Under the pieces are notes generated by a model that searched no databases, was not told where the DNA came from, and was given only the letters and a program-made list of their open reading frames with translations. Of a DNA stretch of 64,000 bases, positions 46,726 to 60,472 are shown piece by piece. The DNA is from Adiantum capillus-veneris. Lineage: Eukaryota > Streptophyta > Polypodiopsida > Polypodiales > Pteridaceae. Both the position numbers and the translations under genes were made by a program. The DNA lies in the NCBI GenBank assembly GCA_014529385.2, contig CM043964.1:139214529-139278528 (forward strand), in the 5' to 3' direction. Each line of letters opens with the position of its first letter. The first letter of the stretch is position 1.

Positions 46726-49700
46726 TGTGTCTCAAGATTATGAGATGCTTGAAACCTTATAAGTTACAATCTTTGCTCCTAGAGTCTCTAGCTTATGAGG
46801 CTTGAACTTAAGTTCGATCCTAATGACCTGGAAACTCAAATTTCAAGCCTCGTGTGAGCTAGACATTGTAGTAATATTCTTTGTTGCTAAAAAGTATTTG
46901 TAAACGTCTATAGCTCATGAGGCTTGAGCTTAAGATTGAGATCGTGAAAAACTCACAATCTTAAAGCCTCATAACTGAAAATCTATTTTTTGAACATCTA
47001 GCTCATGAGGCTCGAACTTAGGTTCGAGCCTCTATGACCTAGCGACTCAATTTTCAAGCCTTATGAGCTAGAGATCACTGCAAGCTTTAAAGGATGGTTG
47101 TTGGAAAACTCACAAGCTTAAATCCTCATAATTGACAATCTCACATCTACCTCATGAGGCTCGAACTTAAGTTCAAGCCTCTATGACCTAGAGACTCAAT
47201 TTTCAAGCCTTATGAAGTGTTGGAGATCACTACAAGTTTTAGATAAAAACTGCTGAAAAATGCACAAGCCTCATAAGTGACAATCTCTTCTTTGAATATC
47301 TAACTCATGAGGCTCAAAATTAGATTTGAGCCTCTATGACCTAGAGACTCAATTTTTAAACCTTATGAGCTACATATCATTATATGTTTTAGATGTTTTC
47401 TCACTCCAAGTTGCAAATAATCTCCCCGCGTTCAATTTTTTAGAGTTTCTTTTGTGCCCATTGAAAAAAAAGAGCAATCATGGTTGTCCTGACTCATCAA
47501 TGAGAAAAACAATTACTCTTGAGTTAGAAAAAAACGCCTCTTTCACACGTAGAAATATTTCTTAATCAGAAAAAGGGTATTTCACACCTAGAAACATTTT
47601 TCATAGAAAATTGAGTCTCTAGGCATGAGTCTTTTCAGCTAGAAATCATTTCCAAAATTCTCTAGCTAATGAGTCTCGAACCTAAGTTACAGCCTCTATG
47701 AATTAGAAACTCAAATTTTTAGCTTTATGAGCTAGAGTCCAGTACAAGTTTTAGACGAAGATTGTTGAAAAACTCACAAGCTTAAAACCTCAAAAGTGAA
47801 AATGTCACATCTAGCTCATTGGGTTGGAACGTAAGTTCAAGCCTGTATGACCTAGAGACTTAATTTTAAAGCCTCATATGTGAAATTCTCTTCTTTGAGT
47901 ATCTAGCTTATGCAGCTCAAACTAAAGTTCGAGCCTCTATGACCTAGAGACTCAATCTTCAAGCCTTATGAGCTAGAGATCACTATAAGTTTTAGAGCAA
48001 GATTGTTGAAAAACTCACATGCTTAAAGCGTTATAATTGTGACAATCTCACATCTGACAGCTCATGAGCCTTGAACTTAAGTTCGAGCCTCTATGATCTA
48101 AAGACTGATTTCAAGCAATATGACTTGGAGATCATTACAGGTTTTAAACAAAGACTGTTGAAAAACTCAAAATCTTAAAGCCTCATAAGTGACAATCTCT
48201 TCTTTGAACATCTAGCTCATGAGGCTCGAACTTAAGTTCGAGCCTCTATGACTTAGAGACACCATTTTCAACCCTTATGAGCTAGAGATCACTATAAGTT
48301 TAAGTTGTTTTCTCACTCCAAAGTGGAAACAGTCTCCACGCATTCAATTTTTTAGAGTTTATTTTGTTCCCATTGAAAAAAAAATTAGTAGTCATGGTTT
48401 TTCTGACTGCTCAGTGAGAAAAAAGTTTAAACTTGAGTGAGAAAAAATGCCTCTTTCACACATAGAAAATTTTTTCAATGTGAAAAATGGCCTCTCACAC
48501 CTAAAAACATTTTCATAGAAAATTTTATTTTTAAATCATGAGGATTCTTTCGAGCTAGAAATCATTTGCAAAATTCTCTATTTAATGAGGCTCAATCTTA
48601 AGCTTGACAGCCTCTTGAAACAATAAATCTTGGAAAACTCTTAATCTTGAAGTCTCATAAGAGATAATCTCTACTCCTAGAATCTTTGGCATATATAGCT
48701 TGAACTTAAGTTTGAGCCTCTTGACCTAGAGACTTGATTTTCAAGACTCATGAGCCATAGATTCTAGGAGGATCCTTTTTATCTGGAAACCATTTGTAAA
48801 ATTATTTACCTCATTAGGCTTGAGCGTAAGCTTGAGATCCTCTTGCGACAAAGACTTTTGAAATACTCATAAGGTTGAAGCCTCCCAAGCTACATTCTCT
48901 ACTCCTAGAGTCTTTGACTGATGAGTCTCAAGACTCATCAGCTTGAAGTATCATACGCTAGATATCTCAAGCTCATAAGCTTGAAGCCTCATATGATAGA
49001 AGTCTTTAGATTATAAGCTAAAATTTGTGCTCTCAAAGTCTTTAGCTCATGATTCGCTACTTAAACTCGAGCCTCATGACTTGGAGAATCAATTTTCATG
49101 TCTCATGATCTAGAGATCATACCAAGATTCTTTCTAGCTAGAAACCGCTTGCAAAAGTCTCTAGCTCATGAGGCTTGAGCTTGATCTTAAGAGCCTCTTG
49201 AGACAAAGACTCTTGAAAAGCTCTCATGCTTGAAGTCTCACTCAAGTCTCATAAGCTACAATATCTACTCCTATAGTCTCTAGCTCATGATGGTCAAACT
49301 TAATCTTGAGACTCATAAGCTAGAACATCAAAAGTTTGAAGTGTCATAAGCAAGAAGTCTCTAGCTCATGTACTTGAAGCCACATAAGTTACAATCTCTT
49401 CTCCTAGAATCTCTAGCTCATGAGGCTCGAACCTCGTGACCTACAGACTCACTTTCCAAGCCTCATCGATAGCTAGAAATTCTTAGAGGACTCTTTCTAT
49501 CTGAAAAGTCTCAAATTTGTGACCCTCTTGAGACAAAGGCTCTTGAAAAGTCTTTCTAGTTGATCATTCAGTCTCTATCTTTTAGACTGAAACTTAAGTT
49601 TGAGCCCCATGACCTAGATTCTCATTTTTCAAGCCTCATGAACATTGCATTAGAACTCTTTCCAACTAGAAACCATCTACAAGAGTCTCTGTCTCAGAAT

Positions 49701-50600
49701 GCTTGAATTGAGTCTTTACCTCATGGGCACAAGATTATGTTTGAGTTTATCTAAAGATTGAGTTTTTAAGCATCATGACCGTTCTAATAGGACTCTTCCA
49801 AGTTAGAATCCATCCACAAGAATCCTCTCTCATGAGGTCTAGATTTAAGGCTAAAGACCCTTGTAAAAAGTTTTCTATTTGATCATCTTCTCGAGTCTCT
49901 AGGTGGTGACGCTTGAACTTAATTTGAGCCTCATGACCTAGAGACTCAATTTTAAATCCTAATGATCACTTTTGTAGGACTCTTTCTAGCTATGAACCAA
50001 GGGCAAAAGTGTCAATCATACTAAAATCAAGAGCCTCATGATCTAGAGAGTTTTGAAACGAAAACGTTCAATTCAAAATCCATCTTCAAAAGTCTCTAGC
50101 TCACAAGGCTCTTAAGCTTGTCACCTAGAGACTCAATTATTAACCCTCATGACCACTCTCGTGGGACTCTTTAGAGCCAAAACCTATCTACAAGAGTGTC
50201 TATCACACTAAGTGTGAGAGCCTCATGAGCTAAAGACTCTTACAAAACTCTTTCCAATTGAAAGTAATTTTTTGAAGTCTCTAGCAATATGAGGCTCATG
50301 TGAGCCTCATGAGCTAGAGACTAAATATTCAAGTCTCATAAGCACTCTAGTAGGACTCTTTCTAGCTAGAAACCATATGAAAAAGTAATTATCTACTTTT
50401 CTATGGATCAAACTTTAGTTCAAGACTCATGAGCTAGAGACTCTTGCAAAACTCTTTCTAGTTGAAATCTCATTAGGAGAGACTCATGAGCTAGAGACTC
50501 ATGAAGGTTGATCAACAAGAAAGAGTTTTGCACATGTCTCTAGTCCCCAAAATCTATAGTGAGCCTCACGAGGTATAAATTCTTGCATATATTGAAAGAG
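46723..50600. repeat. Palindrome-bearing minisatellite
   Basis: Degenerate tandem units of roughly 100-190 bp, each with a core like CTCATGAGGCTCGAACTTAA, its mirror GTTCGAGCCTCTATGACC, then GAGACTCAATTTTCAAGCC and TTATGAGCTAGAGATCA. Best preserved at 46,980-48,310; the right part is increasingly scrambled. At 48,221-48,246 the core is a perfect 26-bp palindrome with half-site GAGGCTCGAACTT. A ~1-kb block seems duplicated, since TTCAATTTTTTAGAGTTT and CCATTGAAAAAAA recur at about 47,430 and 48,345. No gene. Confidence 0.85.
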
Positions 50601-51273
50601 AACATAGTAAAGCCAACTGTAAGAGCTTATTTGTTGCTTATCCTTCAACAAGTATATATTCTTATCATGAGAAGGATATGCCCATATCTAAAAATTTGCA
50701 GCTTCTATTATCTTAAAACAAAGCTATATTAGTTTGGAAGAATGAGAAAAGAGAATATTTGGAATTTTCAGTTTAATAATAGGATGATAATAAGTCCAAT
50801 TTGTATTTTATTTATAAGCTATAGTTTAAATAGAGAGAAGAAATTTAATGATTGTACTTGGTACAATTTTATGAAAAAGACTTGATAATTGCATCAGTAT
50901 AGCATTCCAACATTATGGCCCATATTTAAATGAATTCAATGAGTTTTTGGCCATGTGATGTTCGGAATTCTCTTAACAACTAATCATATCTTATAGATAG
51001 ATGCTAATTTTGTGAAAATAAACTACATGAATAGAAAACAAGATAGGTTCATTGCTAATTTTGTAAGCACATGCAACTACATTCAAGAGCCACATCATCA
51101 AGACCATAGGATACATTAAGTAGCTTCATTTCTAGCTTTAGACAGTTTCTCTTTGCAGCTTTTAGATTAAAGCAAGCCTTGACAATCTTAATTTTACAAA
51201 GCTGTCAAGAAAAAGACATACAATTTTTTGCCCAAAATTAAAATCTTTTAGGGAGAAGTTACATATCTTTTGA
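50601..51273. other. AT-rich spacer
   Basis: No gene, RNA or clear repeat is seen. Confidence 0.5.
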
Positions 51274-51283
51274 AGATTTCAGC

Positions 51284-51535
51284 AGATGGAATGCCTAGGA
51301 TGGGGGCAAATCTTGGCCATTGGTAAATAAAAGATCTCAGAATGACAAGATTATGGACCTTGTTTATCAAGGATGAGGGGGTGGGTTGGTAGGGGTGGTT
51401 GCCCTGATAGCCGATGTAAGTATGGTCCCTGGATGATCTCACGGCTTAACAAGAGCATGACAAGACCTTGTAATTTTTTGGGCTGTTCAATATAATTTAC
51501 TCACAATTGTGAGTTTTGCTATTAAAAAAAAAAAA
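51284..51535 (+). mobile_element. Short poly(A) retroposon with 10-bp target duplication
   Basis: AGATTTCAGC at 51,274-51,283 is repeated exactly at 51,536-51,545, flanking a 252-bp insert that ends in a run of 13-14 A. The 3' part (TTGTAATTTTTTGGGCTGTT) resembles the 3' ends of plant LINEs. No clear tRNA-like A and B boxes are seen at the 5' end, so a 5'-truncated LINE or a LINE-tailed SINE is likely. No coding sequence is recognised. Confidence 0.8.
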
Positions 51536-51545
51536 AGATTTCAGC

Positions 51546-53745
51546 TTTTAGCTAAGAAACCCAAGTATCTCAATGATATGTTTGAGCCTCACCCACATAA
51601 TATAGTGGAGGCTCAATGATAGGATGTAGTAGTAAAGGTATTGTGGTTGAAGAGAAAGCTCACAAGGTACAAAGTAGAAAAGTTAGATATCAACATTAAA
51701 GAGCTTTTAAAGAAATTAATAGAGCTTTAAATATGGTGTTTAGAATCACCACATATACTAAAATTTTGAAAAAAGAATAGAATTTGTAAAGATTAAAAAC
51801 TCATCAAGATACATGAACGTTATCTTTTTCTATCTGTGTTGAGGCTCAAAAATCTACTTCTACGTACTTCAAACTTAGTATTCTTGCTTCATATCAATAT
51901 ATGGGCCAACAAGTATGATGAAGTTAAGCAATGATTTCCATGGGTGGACAAGTGTAATATACGATGCTCTCTCTTTTTGAAGGGACTTAATTTTTTCATC
52001 CTCTTATTTTTGGGTCTTTTCCCATAGCTTTAGACTACTTTTTAGATAGTTTGGTTTGAGGAGAGATGTTTGACTGGCACTAAACACACTTAGACAAAGA
52101 AATTTTGGAATCAATATACATAAAGCATGCTAAAATGAATTTTTTCTCAAGGAATTCAAGGCCACACTGAAGTACAAAAGCTATTATTTATAATTGAAAT
52201 ACAAGGAGGCCAAACAAATTAGAATGAATTATGACTAAGGATCTTAACTAGAGGAGTACCGAAGTGTGGGTGGGGGTGTTGTATAGGTGTCATTGTATTC
52301 ATAATTTCTCTACTTGGATAGAAAAACACAAATCTCTTTTCATTTAAATTGGTCAATTAATGGTTAAATTTGATGCTACTAAGTCATGAAACTTTTATAT
52401 TTTTTAGTTACTATTCAAGTGATCAATACAAACAAACAATGGCCACCTTATGAAATTAGATCCTATTATACATATTACCCTCTTTTAAAATCTAGTATGA
52501 TTGTGCTTATCATCAAGAGACAATTCTAGCATATGTACTAATCTTAAACCTATCAAAGATAAACAAATGGTATCACGTGCATGAAAATGTCTCATGAAAA
52601 TATCCTTCATAATGTGTTATTTGGTGTAAAAGTCAAGCATGCTTACACACTTCATAAGAGAGAATCCCTACCTTTTCTATTAAAGAGATGTCCTCCACAA
52701 TTTAGCTGGGCATGAGAAATAGTGGTTTATTTTGGATTTGGGATCCATATCTCTCTTGCCTTTGATTCTTCTCGATAGTGATTCTTTTTGTTAAAAAAAT
52801 CATTGTTTAAGATATTCAATGTAATCAAAGGGTACCAGACCCATGAAAATACACTCATGGAAGTAGCCTACATGTACACATTATTCAATTGGAATACAAA
52901 GCATGCTCGTTCTCTCCGTAAGAGATATTTCCTATCTTTGTGAGTAAAGGGATGTCCTCTACCCTCACATAATGTAGAATGTGCACGGGCATACTTGATT
53001 TCTCAAAAAATATGTAATCAATTATGGGAAGAGCTAAAAACAATTGTGAGGAAGACAATAATTTCACTTTTTGAGGGAAAAAATAGTTACATAGATATTT
53101 GGATGGATATATGCAAATGCAAGTGAGGGGAACAATACTTTTACTTTCTCAAGGGAACAATAGTTACATGGCTATTTGGATGGATATATGCAGATATAAG
53201 CGAGGACATACTTGCAATACTCTAGTAAATGAATCCATTGCAATAAAGAAATAGAGTATGTACAAGAGGAAACACAATGTTTAAGGATACATATGTCTAG
53301 GGTTAGCCCCTTGATATGGGTGCCAAGCTCACATTTATCTCTTGTTGTAAATATGAATTGCCTAAATGAATAAGAGTACTTGTTAATATCTTTTTTTTCT
53401 TCATTTGTGATCTTAATGTTTTTGAACATCATCCTCATTTGAGATCCCATCAATATGGAAGTTTCTTCAGTGAAGGCTTGTGAGTAAGTCTATTTTTTTT
53501 GCCTATTTGTTTTCCTAGTGTTTCTTAACACTATAATCCTTGATGATGCTTTCGACTCTAGTGGCCCTTTTTTTTTAAATGTCTTGAATTTTTTGGAATT
53601 ATATTTTTTTAATTAGCACAATATATGATGGAAGTATTGCTAATAAAGTGGTAAATCTTCCATATAAACAATGTTAAACCATGCTTCTAGAATTGGCATA
53701 GTATATACGCAAACACAACAATATGGCTTTGTGTTGAGGCTATGT
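51546..53745. other. AT-rich spacer with two local duplications
   Basis: No gene is recognised. A diverged direct repeat pairs about 52,580-52,710 with 52,838-52,975 (shared AAGCATGCT, AAAG-GATGTCCTC). A 77-bp tandem duplication lies at 53,048-53,201, with TATTTGGATGGATATATGCA in both copies. Confidence 0.55.
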
Positions 53746-54440
53746 CGATGTGTTAAGGTTAAGTTTATGATCTAAGGCTCTAGTCACTAATAATGACTTG
53801 CATGCATAAGGTAAGTGTGTTTCAAGCTTATGCCCTATCTTCAACTCAGTGTCCTAAGTAGAATTAACAAGTAAAGATTGAATATAAATTTGAGCCTCCC
53901 ATCCATGTGACATTGTCTTATTTCTATATGGCACCAATCAAAAATTGCGTATGCATCTAGAAATATGTATGAGACTCATGCTCATTTGCTAGTTCATGAG
54001 AGGCATACTAAGTAGCACCACCAACAAAGTGAGGAAAAAACTTGAATCTGAGACACATACATGTGCTAATGCCTCATCATGTCTCTTTTTCAAATGGCAC
54101 TAATCAAAACTAGCATGTGTGCCTTGAACTAAGTTTGGTCCTCATACCCACTTGCTAGTTTAGTTAAGGACTGTGAGGCAGTTAGGCTAAACCCTCACCT
54201 CAATATCCTTCATAACAACAACAAGTAAAACCTTAACTTATGTTTGAGTTGCACATCCATGTGCTAGTGCCTTGAGCTAAGTTTGAGTGTGTTCACATGC
54301 TACTTTAAGTGTGGTATGTGAGGCTCAAAGTTAACTTCAATCCCTCTTCTTGATATCCCACACAACAACAAAAGTGAGATGAAAACGTCACTTTGAGCCC
54401 CCTATTCATGTGCTAGTGCCTCATTTCTATATTGCACCCA
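53746..54440. repeat. Diverged repeats around CCATGTGCTAGTGCCT
   Basis: About four diverged units of 150-190 bp share CATCCATGTGCTAGTGCC-like and TATGGCACCAATCAAAA-like words (near 53,890, 54,060, 54,250 and 54,410). No gene. Confidence 0.55.
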
Positions 54441-55653
54441 AAGGGTCTCCACAAACAATCACGAGGTTAAACTTAAGCAAACTATTGTAAATTTAAATCT
54501 CATTTAAAAAATTGGGACTTGAATAATTCCCAAAATTCCTAAATATGTCTTCAAGAGCATATTAGGGAGCAAGGACTGATTTGTGGCTATACCTCACCAT
54601 ACTTGTACCCGCTTGGTAGACTGGCTTGAGGTGGGACCTCTTGTCCTTGGTGTTTAGAGGTTAAAATTCAAATCCCTAGATGCCAAGTACCATTAGTTAT
54701 TGATGTGGCATAAGTTGCCACATAACAAGGTGGTTCCAAATGTATTATATGTGGCAGATATGTATGTACTCTATGTTGTTTTCTATAAAAAATGTTTTTA
54801 TGTACGCAAAAATACGTACTCTTGTTAAAAAACCTCAATTTATTGAACTTTCTAGGACATTTCCAATGAAAAATAAGACTGCATGCATTAGCTTTTAGAG
54901 ACATTTAAAGACATGTTTTACAAGACATCCACAAATTGTCATACTATGTAACTATTGCAAGAGATTTTGGATGACATTGAACAATTGAACATTGAACGGG
55001 CATATCAAAGTTCGAATGAAGTATGAAATAACACACCAATACTAAAAACATCAAAGTACCATAGGTTATCAATAGCCTACATGCTACAACAAAAGGCTCA
55101 TCATAGAGCGTACGAATTTCATGAAACCATCCTACTCAAAAAATGTATTTTAACTCATCCAATTCACGAAATCACTAAATGGCCTTATCTCCCCTCCCCC
55201 CCTTTTTTTTTGACTTGTATGCATCCGTAAAGTACGATCGTCCAATATAGATCGGATCTATATGTACGTATGGAAACAACCTTGCTACATAGGCAACTAA
55301 TGAGTGGAGCCGTTATAATAGTGATGTTGCATTATGTTGAGTGTCGCACATGCGCGTGTATTGTAATTGTATTTCAAGGAGTCAGTCACCCCATAGGTCC
55401 CTGTATTTAGTGGACACTAGAGTGCCCCGTGTATAGTTTGAGTGGGTAGTAGTGATTGCTAGCATTTTGAGTTGCAACCCCTCTCTTTCTCTAGGTTTTT
55501 CTCGTTGCGCTCTTTCTCTTGGGATAGTTCCCAATGATGCTAAAATCTTCTTCTTCTATAACTCCCCATTCTTACTTGGTGGCTGCCTTTAGCCAACAAA
55601 AGTGAGGGTGAATTTTCCTACGAAGGTGGGGGAGCAGACAAACAAGGCGTGGG
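54441..55653. other. Spacer without a recognised gene
   Basis: AT-rich; a C-then-T homopolymer run at 55,190-55,210. Only short open frames without domains. Confidence 0.5.
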
Positions 55654-55836
55654 TGTTAGATTTTTGGCATCTCAAGAGAACTGCCCAATGTGATCCCATT
55701 ATTTATTTTGACTTTTAGGTATTTATTTGACTTAATTGTCAAAGTTTGGGTATGCCAATTTACTGAGGTGGCTATATAAGCAACCATTAGCCCTCATTCT
55801 ATTGTATCAATCCATTGCCAAGGCTGGTTAGTTCTT

Positions 55837-55867
<31 letters not shown>

Positions 55868-55984
55868 CCTCTTATTGCTCTACGCTTTCACATTGTCAAC
55901 TTTTAACATGGTACAAAACGCGAAGCTCCTTGATGTTGGGAGACCACGGTGAAGAGGAAACGAAGAAGAAGAACCTTGTCGGCA

Positions 55985-56290
55985 GCGTTTTAAAACGCTA
56001 TCAGAGGCAACATCTCCGAAGCTTGTTAAGGCGACATCATCTGTGGTTGCAGTGTTCTAAAATGCTAAAGCCAGAGGAGGCGGTAGCAATCTTGTCGTGG
56101 GCGTTTTGAAATGCCGGCAAGGCCAGTAGCCGAGGGTTCTACAACGTTCTGAGATGCACCCCGTTAGCCTTCTTCGTCCAACGGCAGCGTTCTAGAATGC
56201 TTCAAAACTTGCTGAGGACTGTGGTTTGAAACGCCATTCAACAAGTGATGTTGTAGCCTTGATTTTGGGAGTTTTGAGATACTAGCCAGG
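55985..56290. repeat. Series of GCGTTTTAAAACGC-like palindromes
   Basis: Inside the LTR element, quasi-palindromes recur every ~40-60 bp: GCGTTTTAAAACGC (about 55,987, perfect), GTGTTCTAAAATGC, GCGTTTTGAAATGCC, ACGTTCTGAGATGC, GCGTTCTAGAATGC, TTTGAAACGCC and AGTTTTGAGATAC. Confidence 0.65.
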
Positions 56291-57566
56291 GAGAGCCACT
56301 GAAAATTGCGTTTGACAAAAGTGTTTTGCAAAGATTTTTTAACAGCCATGGTCTAAGGCCTCTTTGGAGAGCCCTTCAAGATGTTATGCCGTGCGTTTGG
56401 ATATGGTTGGCGATAGCATTGAATGGGCGAAGGAGTGGCCTCTTGCAACTATGACAGCTAAGACAGACCACGACCAACACGGCTATAGATAGAGGAAAAG
56501 CCAACACCCACTTAGCAGCCTATGCACACCCAAAGTTCTCAAGGAAACCGTCAATTTATTTGGCTTGAGATTGTGAATCCAAAAGTAAATATACGAGTTC
56601 ACTAGAGGACAAAGGCAAAGGCAAACTTGCCAAGGACGGCAGTACCAGTACTCAGTTAGCTGCCTCGATACCCACGAGGTCTGACAGTAGTTGTTATAAA
56701 TGTGACACGATGCTTTGTTTGGCTTGAGAGTTTGAAGCCAAAGAAAAAACCAGGAACTCACTCACAAAGAGGCAAAGGAAAAGGCAAATTGGACAGAGAT
56801 AATGATTATAAAGATTTGACAAAGGAGATCGGCATGGCACACGTGGTGGCGACCACATTGGCCACGATATTAGATTTCTAGTCAAAGGGCAATTACCGCC
56901 ACTAGCTTCAACCATAGAGAGGCTTGTGAGTGGCAGAGAGGGTCAAGAAGGTCTCCATATAATCAATTTGGACCCTTGTGTTGGAGTTCAAGTTATCAGT
57001 GTTTGAAGACGTGGGTCCAAGTTCAAGGCACGTGCATTTGGTAGGGAACCAATCAGATGTATCTGAAACACTATGGATTAGTGCACCAATCCATTGTTGT
57101 TGATTGTATTATGGACAAGATGTGTTTGAAAGTTCATTATCTAAGAGTATTTGGACGTGATGTGTTCACATTTCACGAATGGGGGTTCTTGGACATAGTG
57201 TGGTCTACATTTAAAATTTTCTAAAAAGGCAACCTATGCTCAAGATGGCATTCTTCTAAGCTACAAAGTTGAGGGTAGAAAATCCTAGGTGTATCCAATA
57301 TTCTGCAGCTACTAGGTGTCCATGGTAACTTCTTCATCGACTTGGTCTCACTATTTATGTCAACTATGAGTTGCAAAGAGGATGTTAGAGTTTTGGCATC
57401 TCAAGTGAACTGCCCAATGTGATCCCATTATTTTTTTTGGCTTTTAGGTATTTATTTTACTTATTTGTCAAAGTTTAGGTAGGGCAATTTACTGAGGTGT
57501 CTATATAAGCAAACCTCATCTCCCATTGTGTTGTATCAACTCATTGCCAAGGTTGGTTGGTTCAGT

Positions 57567-57679
<113 letters not shown>

Positions 57680-57721
57680 TTCTCCCCATTGCTCTCCGCT
57701 TCCACATTGTCAACTTTTACA

Positions 57722-58458
57722 ATGGAATGGGTGAATTGATGTAAGTTTAGTGCAAGGAGCCCCCGAGTTTGCAAATTGATAACCTATGCATGTATAGGAG
57801 AGAGCTTTTACATTTTTTATAGTTTTTAATCCTTTTGAGAATGTGGCTCCATTCTCATTGGGTGGACATGATGGCATTAATGGTTTTTAAAAATCATAGG
57901 GTCAATTTTTAGGCTCACCATCCATGTCAGTAAAAAATATAGCGAGATCAGCACACTTCTCCATCTTTTTAGTAACAATTTGGTATACATTTGGACCCTT
58001 AGGATCAGCCACAGGATTTTCTATTTGATGTGGATGATTGTGCATGTAGGATTGCCTGTAGGCACCTAGGCTAAGCGTGTTGGTCATGATTCGATTTGCT
58101 AGGGATGAACTTTGCAATTTGAGTCCTTGAGGCACTATTTTTGGGTTTGTTTGTATGCTCAACCAATGTGAAGAGTAGTTTGTTGTTTGTTGACCAAAGT
58201 TGGCATCCACAATGGGTTTGTTATGTAGGGGACATTTGCATGGATTTTGCAATTTTTGGGGTCATGCACTGTTTAGCTTTGTTTTGGGCTTTTGGGGCCA
58301 AGGCCAAGGTGCCATTAGAACAAAATTTCTACTCAGATTGTGCTACTTTGATTGTGATTAAAGCAATGAAAAATGGTTCATAGAAAATGTAAAAGGAGGG
58401 CACCATGGGCCAACTGAAAAGTACAAATTGGAAAAAAAATTTAGAACTTAAAAAGACT

Positions 58459-58512
<54 letters not shown>

Positions 58513-58842
58513 CAAAGATCCACTCCCAGAGTGTAAAACCTTGACACCCCTTTTAATATTTCTTTACATTGCTTCAACAAAGTACAAAATTTGGGACTCC
58601 TTTGCTTCTCTACAAACTTGAATGTTAGAAGGAGTCCCCTCTTTACATATTTAAAGGCCTTGACCTCTAAAAGCAACTGCTATGAAAAAATTATTGCCCC
58701 AAAGCAAAGGAAACAAAATTATGGTGCCCAAATCAGCCAGCACAATTTACAAGATTTCGTACCACCTGCCACGTCACCTGTCATCCGCATTTTTAGCGTT
58801 TTTCGTACAGAATACCACGTCAACAAATATTATGTAAGTTGG
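57722..58842. other. Spacer with a (GA)n run at 58,461-58,511
   Basis: No gene is recognised. The plus-strand frame at 58,141-58,383 and the minus-strand frame at 57,902-58,252 show no domain. Confidence 0.5.
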
Positions 58843-60458
58843 TGTCATAAAATCTAATATCTAACCAAACCAAATTATTTTATCATATTAAACTGATCAT
58901 TTAATGTGGGAGAATAAACGAGAACAAGAGTTAGGATATAGACATGTGCTTATAGATCTATCTCAACACGGGGCCAATGGTAAACGGGTCCAAATGAGAG
59001 ATACATTGTCTATCAAGAGCAATGCTAACCAATGGAGTATAAAGACCTTAGGGTTAGCTTCATTGAAGACCTCAATAGTTAGTGTTAAAAGTCCTTTGAC
59101 CTTAGGTAAGCTAGGGTTGTGCGTGAGGTGGGAACCTGGCCCAAGCTTGCGGTGCTTGTCATGCCTGATGACTGAGATGCTTCAGGTGCTTGATGATTGA
59201 GATGCTTGTGGTGCTTGATGACTGAGATGATTGACATGCTTGAGGTGCTTGGCATGCTTGAGATGCTAGGGCTGTACTTGAGGTGGGAACCCAGCCCAAG
59301 CTTGAGGGGCTTAAGGACCAAGCTTGTGGTGAGAACTAGGCCGAAGGTGAGGGGCTTGAGGTGGCACAAAAGTCAAATAAAATCCCTACAAGTAGGGGGC
59401 AAGCCATGCAAGAAGGGGGGGTGGTTGTTTGAACACTCTCTCTCCCTAAGGGCACCCCTTGCCCAAGAGGCAAGTAGGACACATGTCAAACCCCTAGCTA
59501 GGTTACACTCATGGCGTGCCTAAAGCCTATTGATTGGCCACCCAAGGGGTCCAATGATAATTTAGTGGATTATAGTAATTTATTTAGCATTTATCAAGTG
59601 CTCTCTCTCAAAAGGGAAAAGGGGGGCACTTGTCCCAAGGCTACCCTTGTTACTTGGTATGACTCTTGCTTGTGATTGGCTAGTCCTGGAGGGGTCCAAT
59701 GAGCTTCAAGCATGAGCTACAAGGGGGGGTCGACCAAAGAAAGTAGGGGGCGTGCTTGAGAGGTATACTCTCCCCCACACACTCATTGTGTGAAGTGCAA
59801 AGTGCAAGAGCTCCCTCTCCTTCTGTAAGCAAGTAGAGACGTTGAGAGCCTACACCAACACTCTTGGCTATGGAATGAAAATCCAACCAAGAGCCATGCT
59901 TCAATGCTTAAGCTTGCCATCTTCTCCATCTTCATTACTATGCTATTATGTATGCTAGCAAGAGGAGTGATGATAAGTGAGGAACTAGTTCTTTCTCCTA
60001 TGAAATGTTTCTTCTTCCTCTTCCCTACCCTCATTCCCTACTAGCTCTCTCCACCTTTGAAGGTGTTTGAGATCTTGGGACTGAGGCTTTGGATAGTTAA
60101 TGATTTTCACAAAGTCTATGTTATGCTCGTGATGCATGAAGCTTTCATCTTCATTGCATCACCTAGGTCACAAGGAACACAAAGATTGTATTGTAACAAG
60201 TCTCTCTTGATGGGAGAAACTATAATACAAATGCCTATTGGAGGGGGACAGACTCCACATAAATCCGGTCCTCGAATGTTGTCATGTTCTCTAAATTCTC
60301 TCTCTTGCAAAAGTATTGTTCATGCCAAGTTAACTAAATGCTATGTTTATGTTGCTACCTTCAATTATGTTCATCTGCTAATGCTCACAAAGTAATCTAA
60401 CAAAAATTACTCTCTCTAATTTCCGTTACTCTCAAGTAAATAGGCCAATTCCATTACA
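58843..60458 (+). repeat. Full-length LTR of the chromovirus family
   Basis: Runs from TGTCATAAAATC to CCATTACA (1,616 bp) and is followed by a primer-binding site, which fixes its 3' end. Its 5' 480 bases match 2,103-2,583, its 3' 1.1 kb matches 41,985-43,080, and its 5' edge matches 1-64 and 43,083-43,219 in reverse. The internal minisatellite (GATGCTTGAGGTGCTTGATG type) lies at about 59,140-59,270. No polypurine tract precedes it, so it is a 5' LTR or a solo LTR with flanking remnant. Confidence 0.85.
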
Positions 60459-60459
60459 T

Positions 60460-60472
60460 TGGTATCAGAGCA
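60460..60472 (+). other. Primer-binding site, initiator Met-tRNA type
   Basis: TGGTATCAGAGCA directly after the LTR end (with one intervening T) is complementary to the 3' end of plant initiator methionine tRNA, the usual minus-strand primer of plant LTR retrotransposons. Confidence 0.9.
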
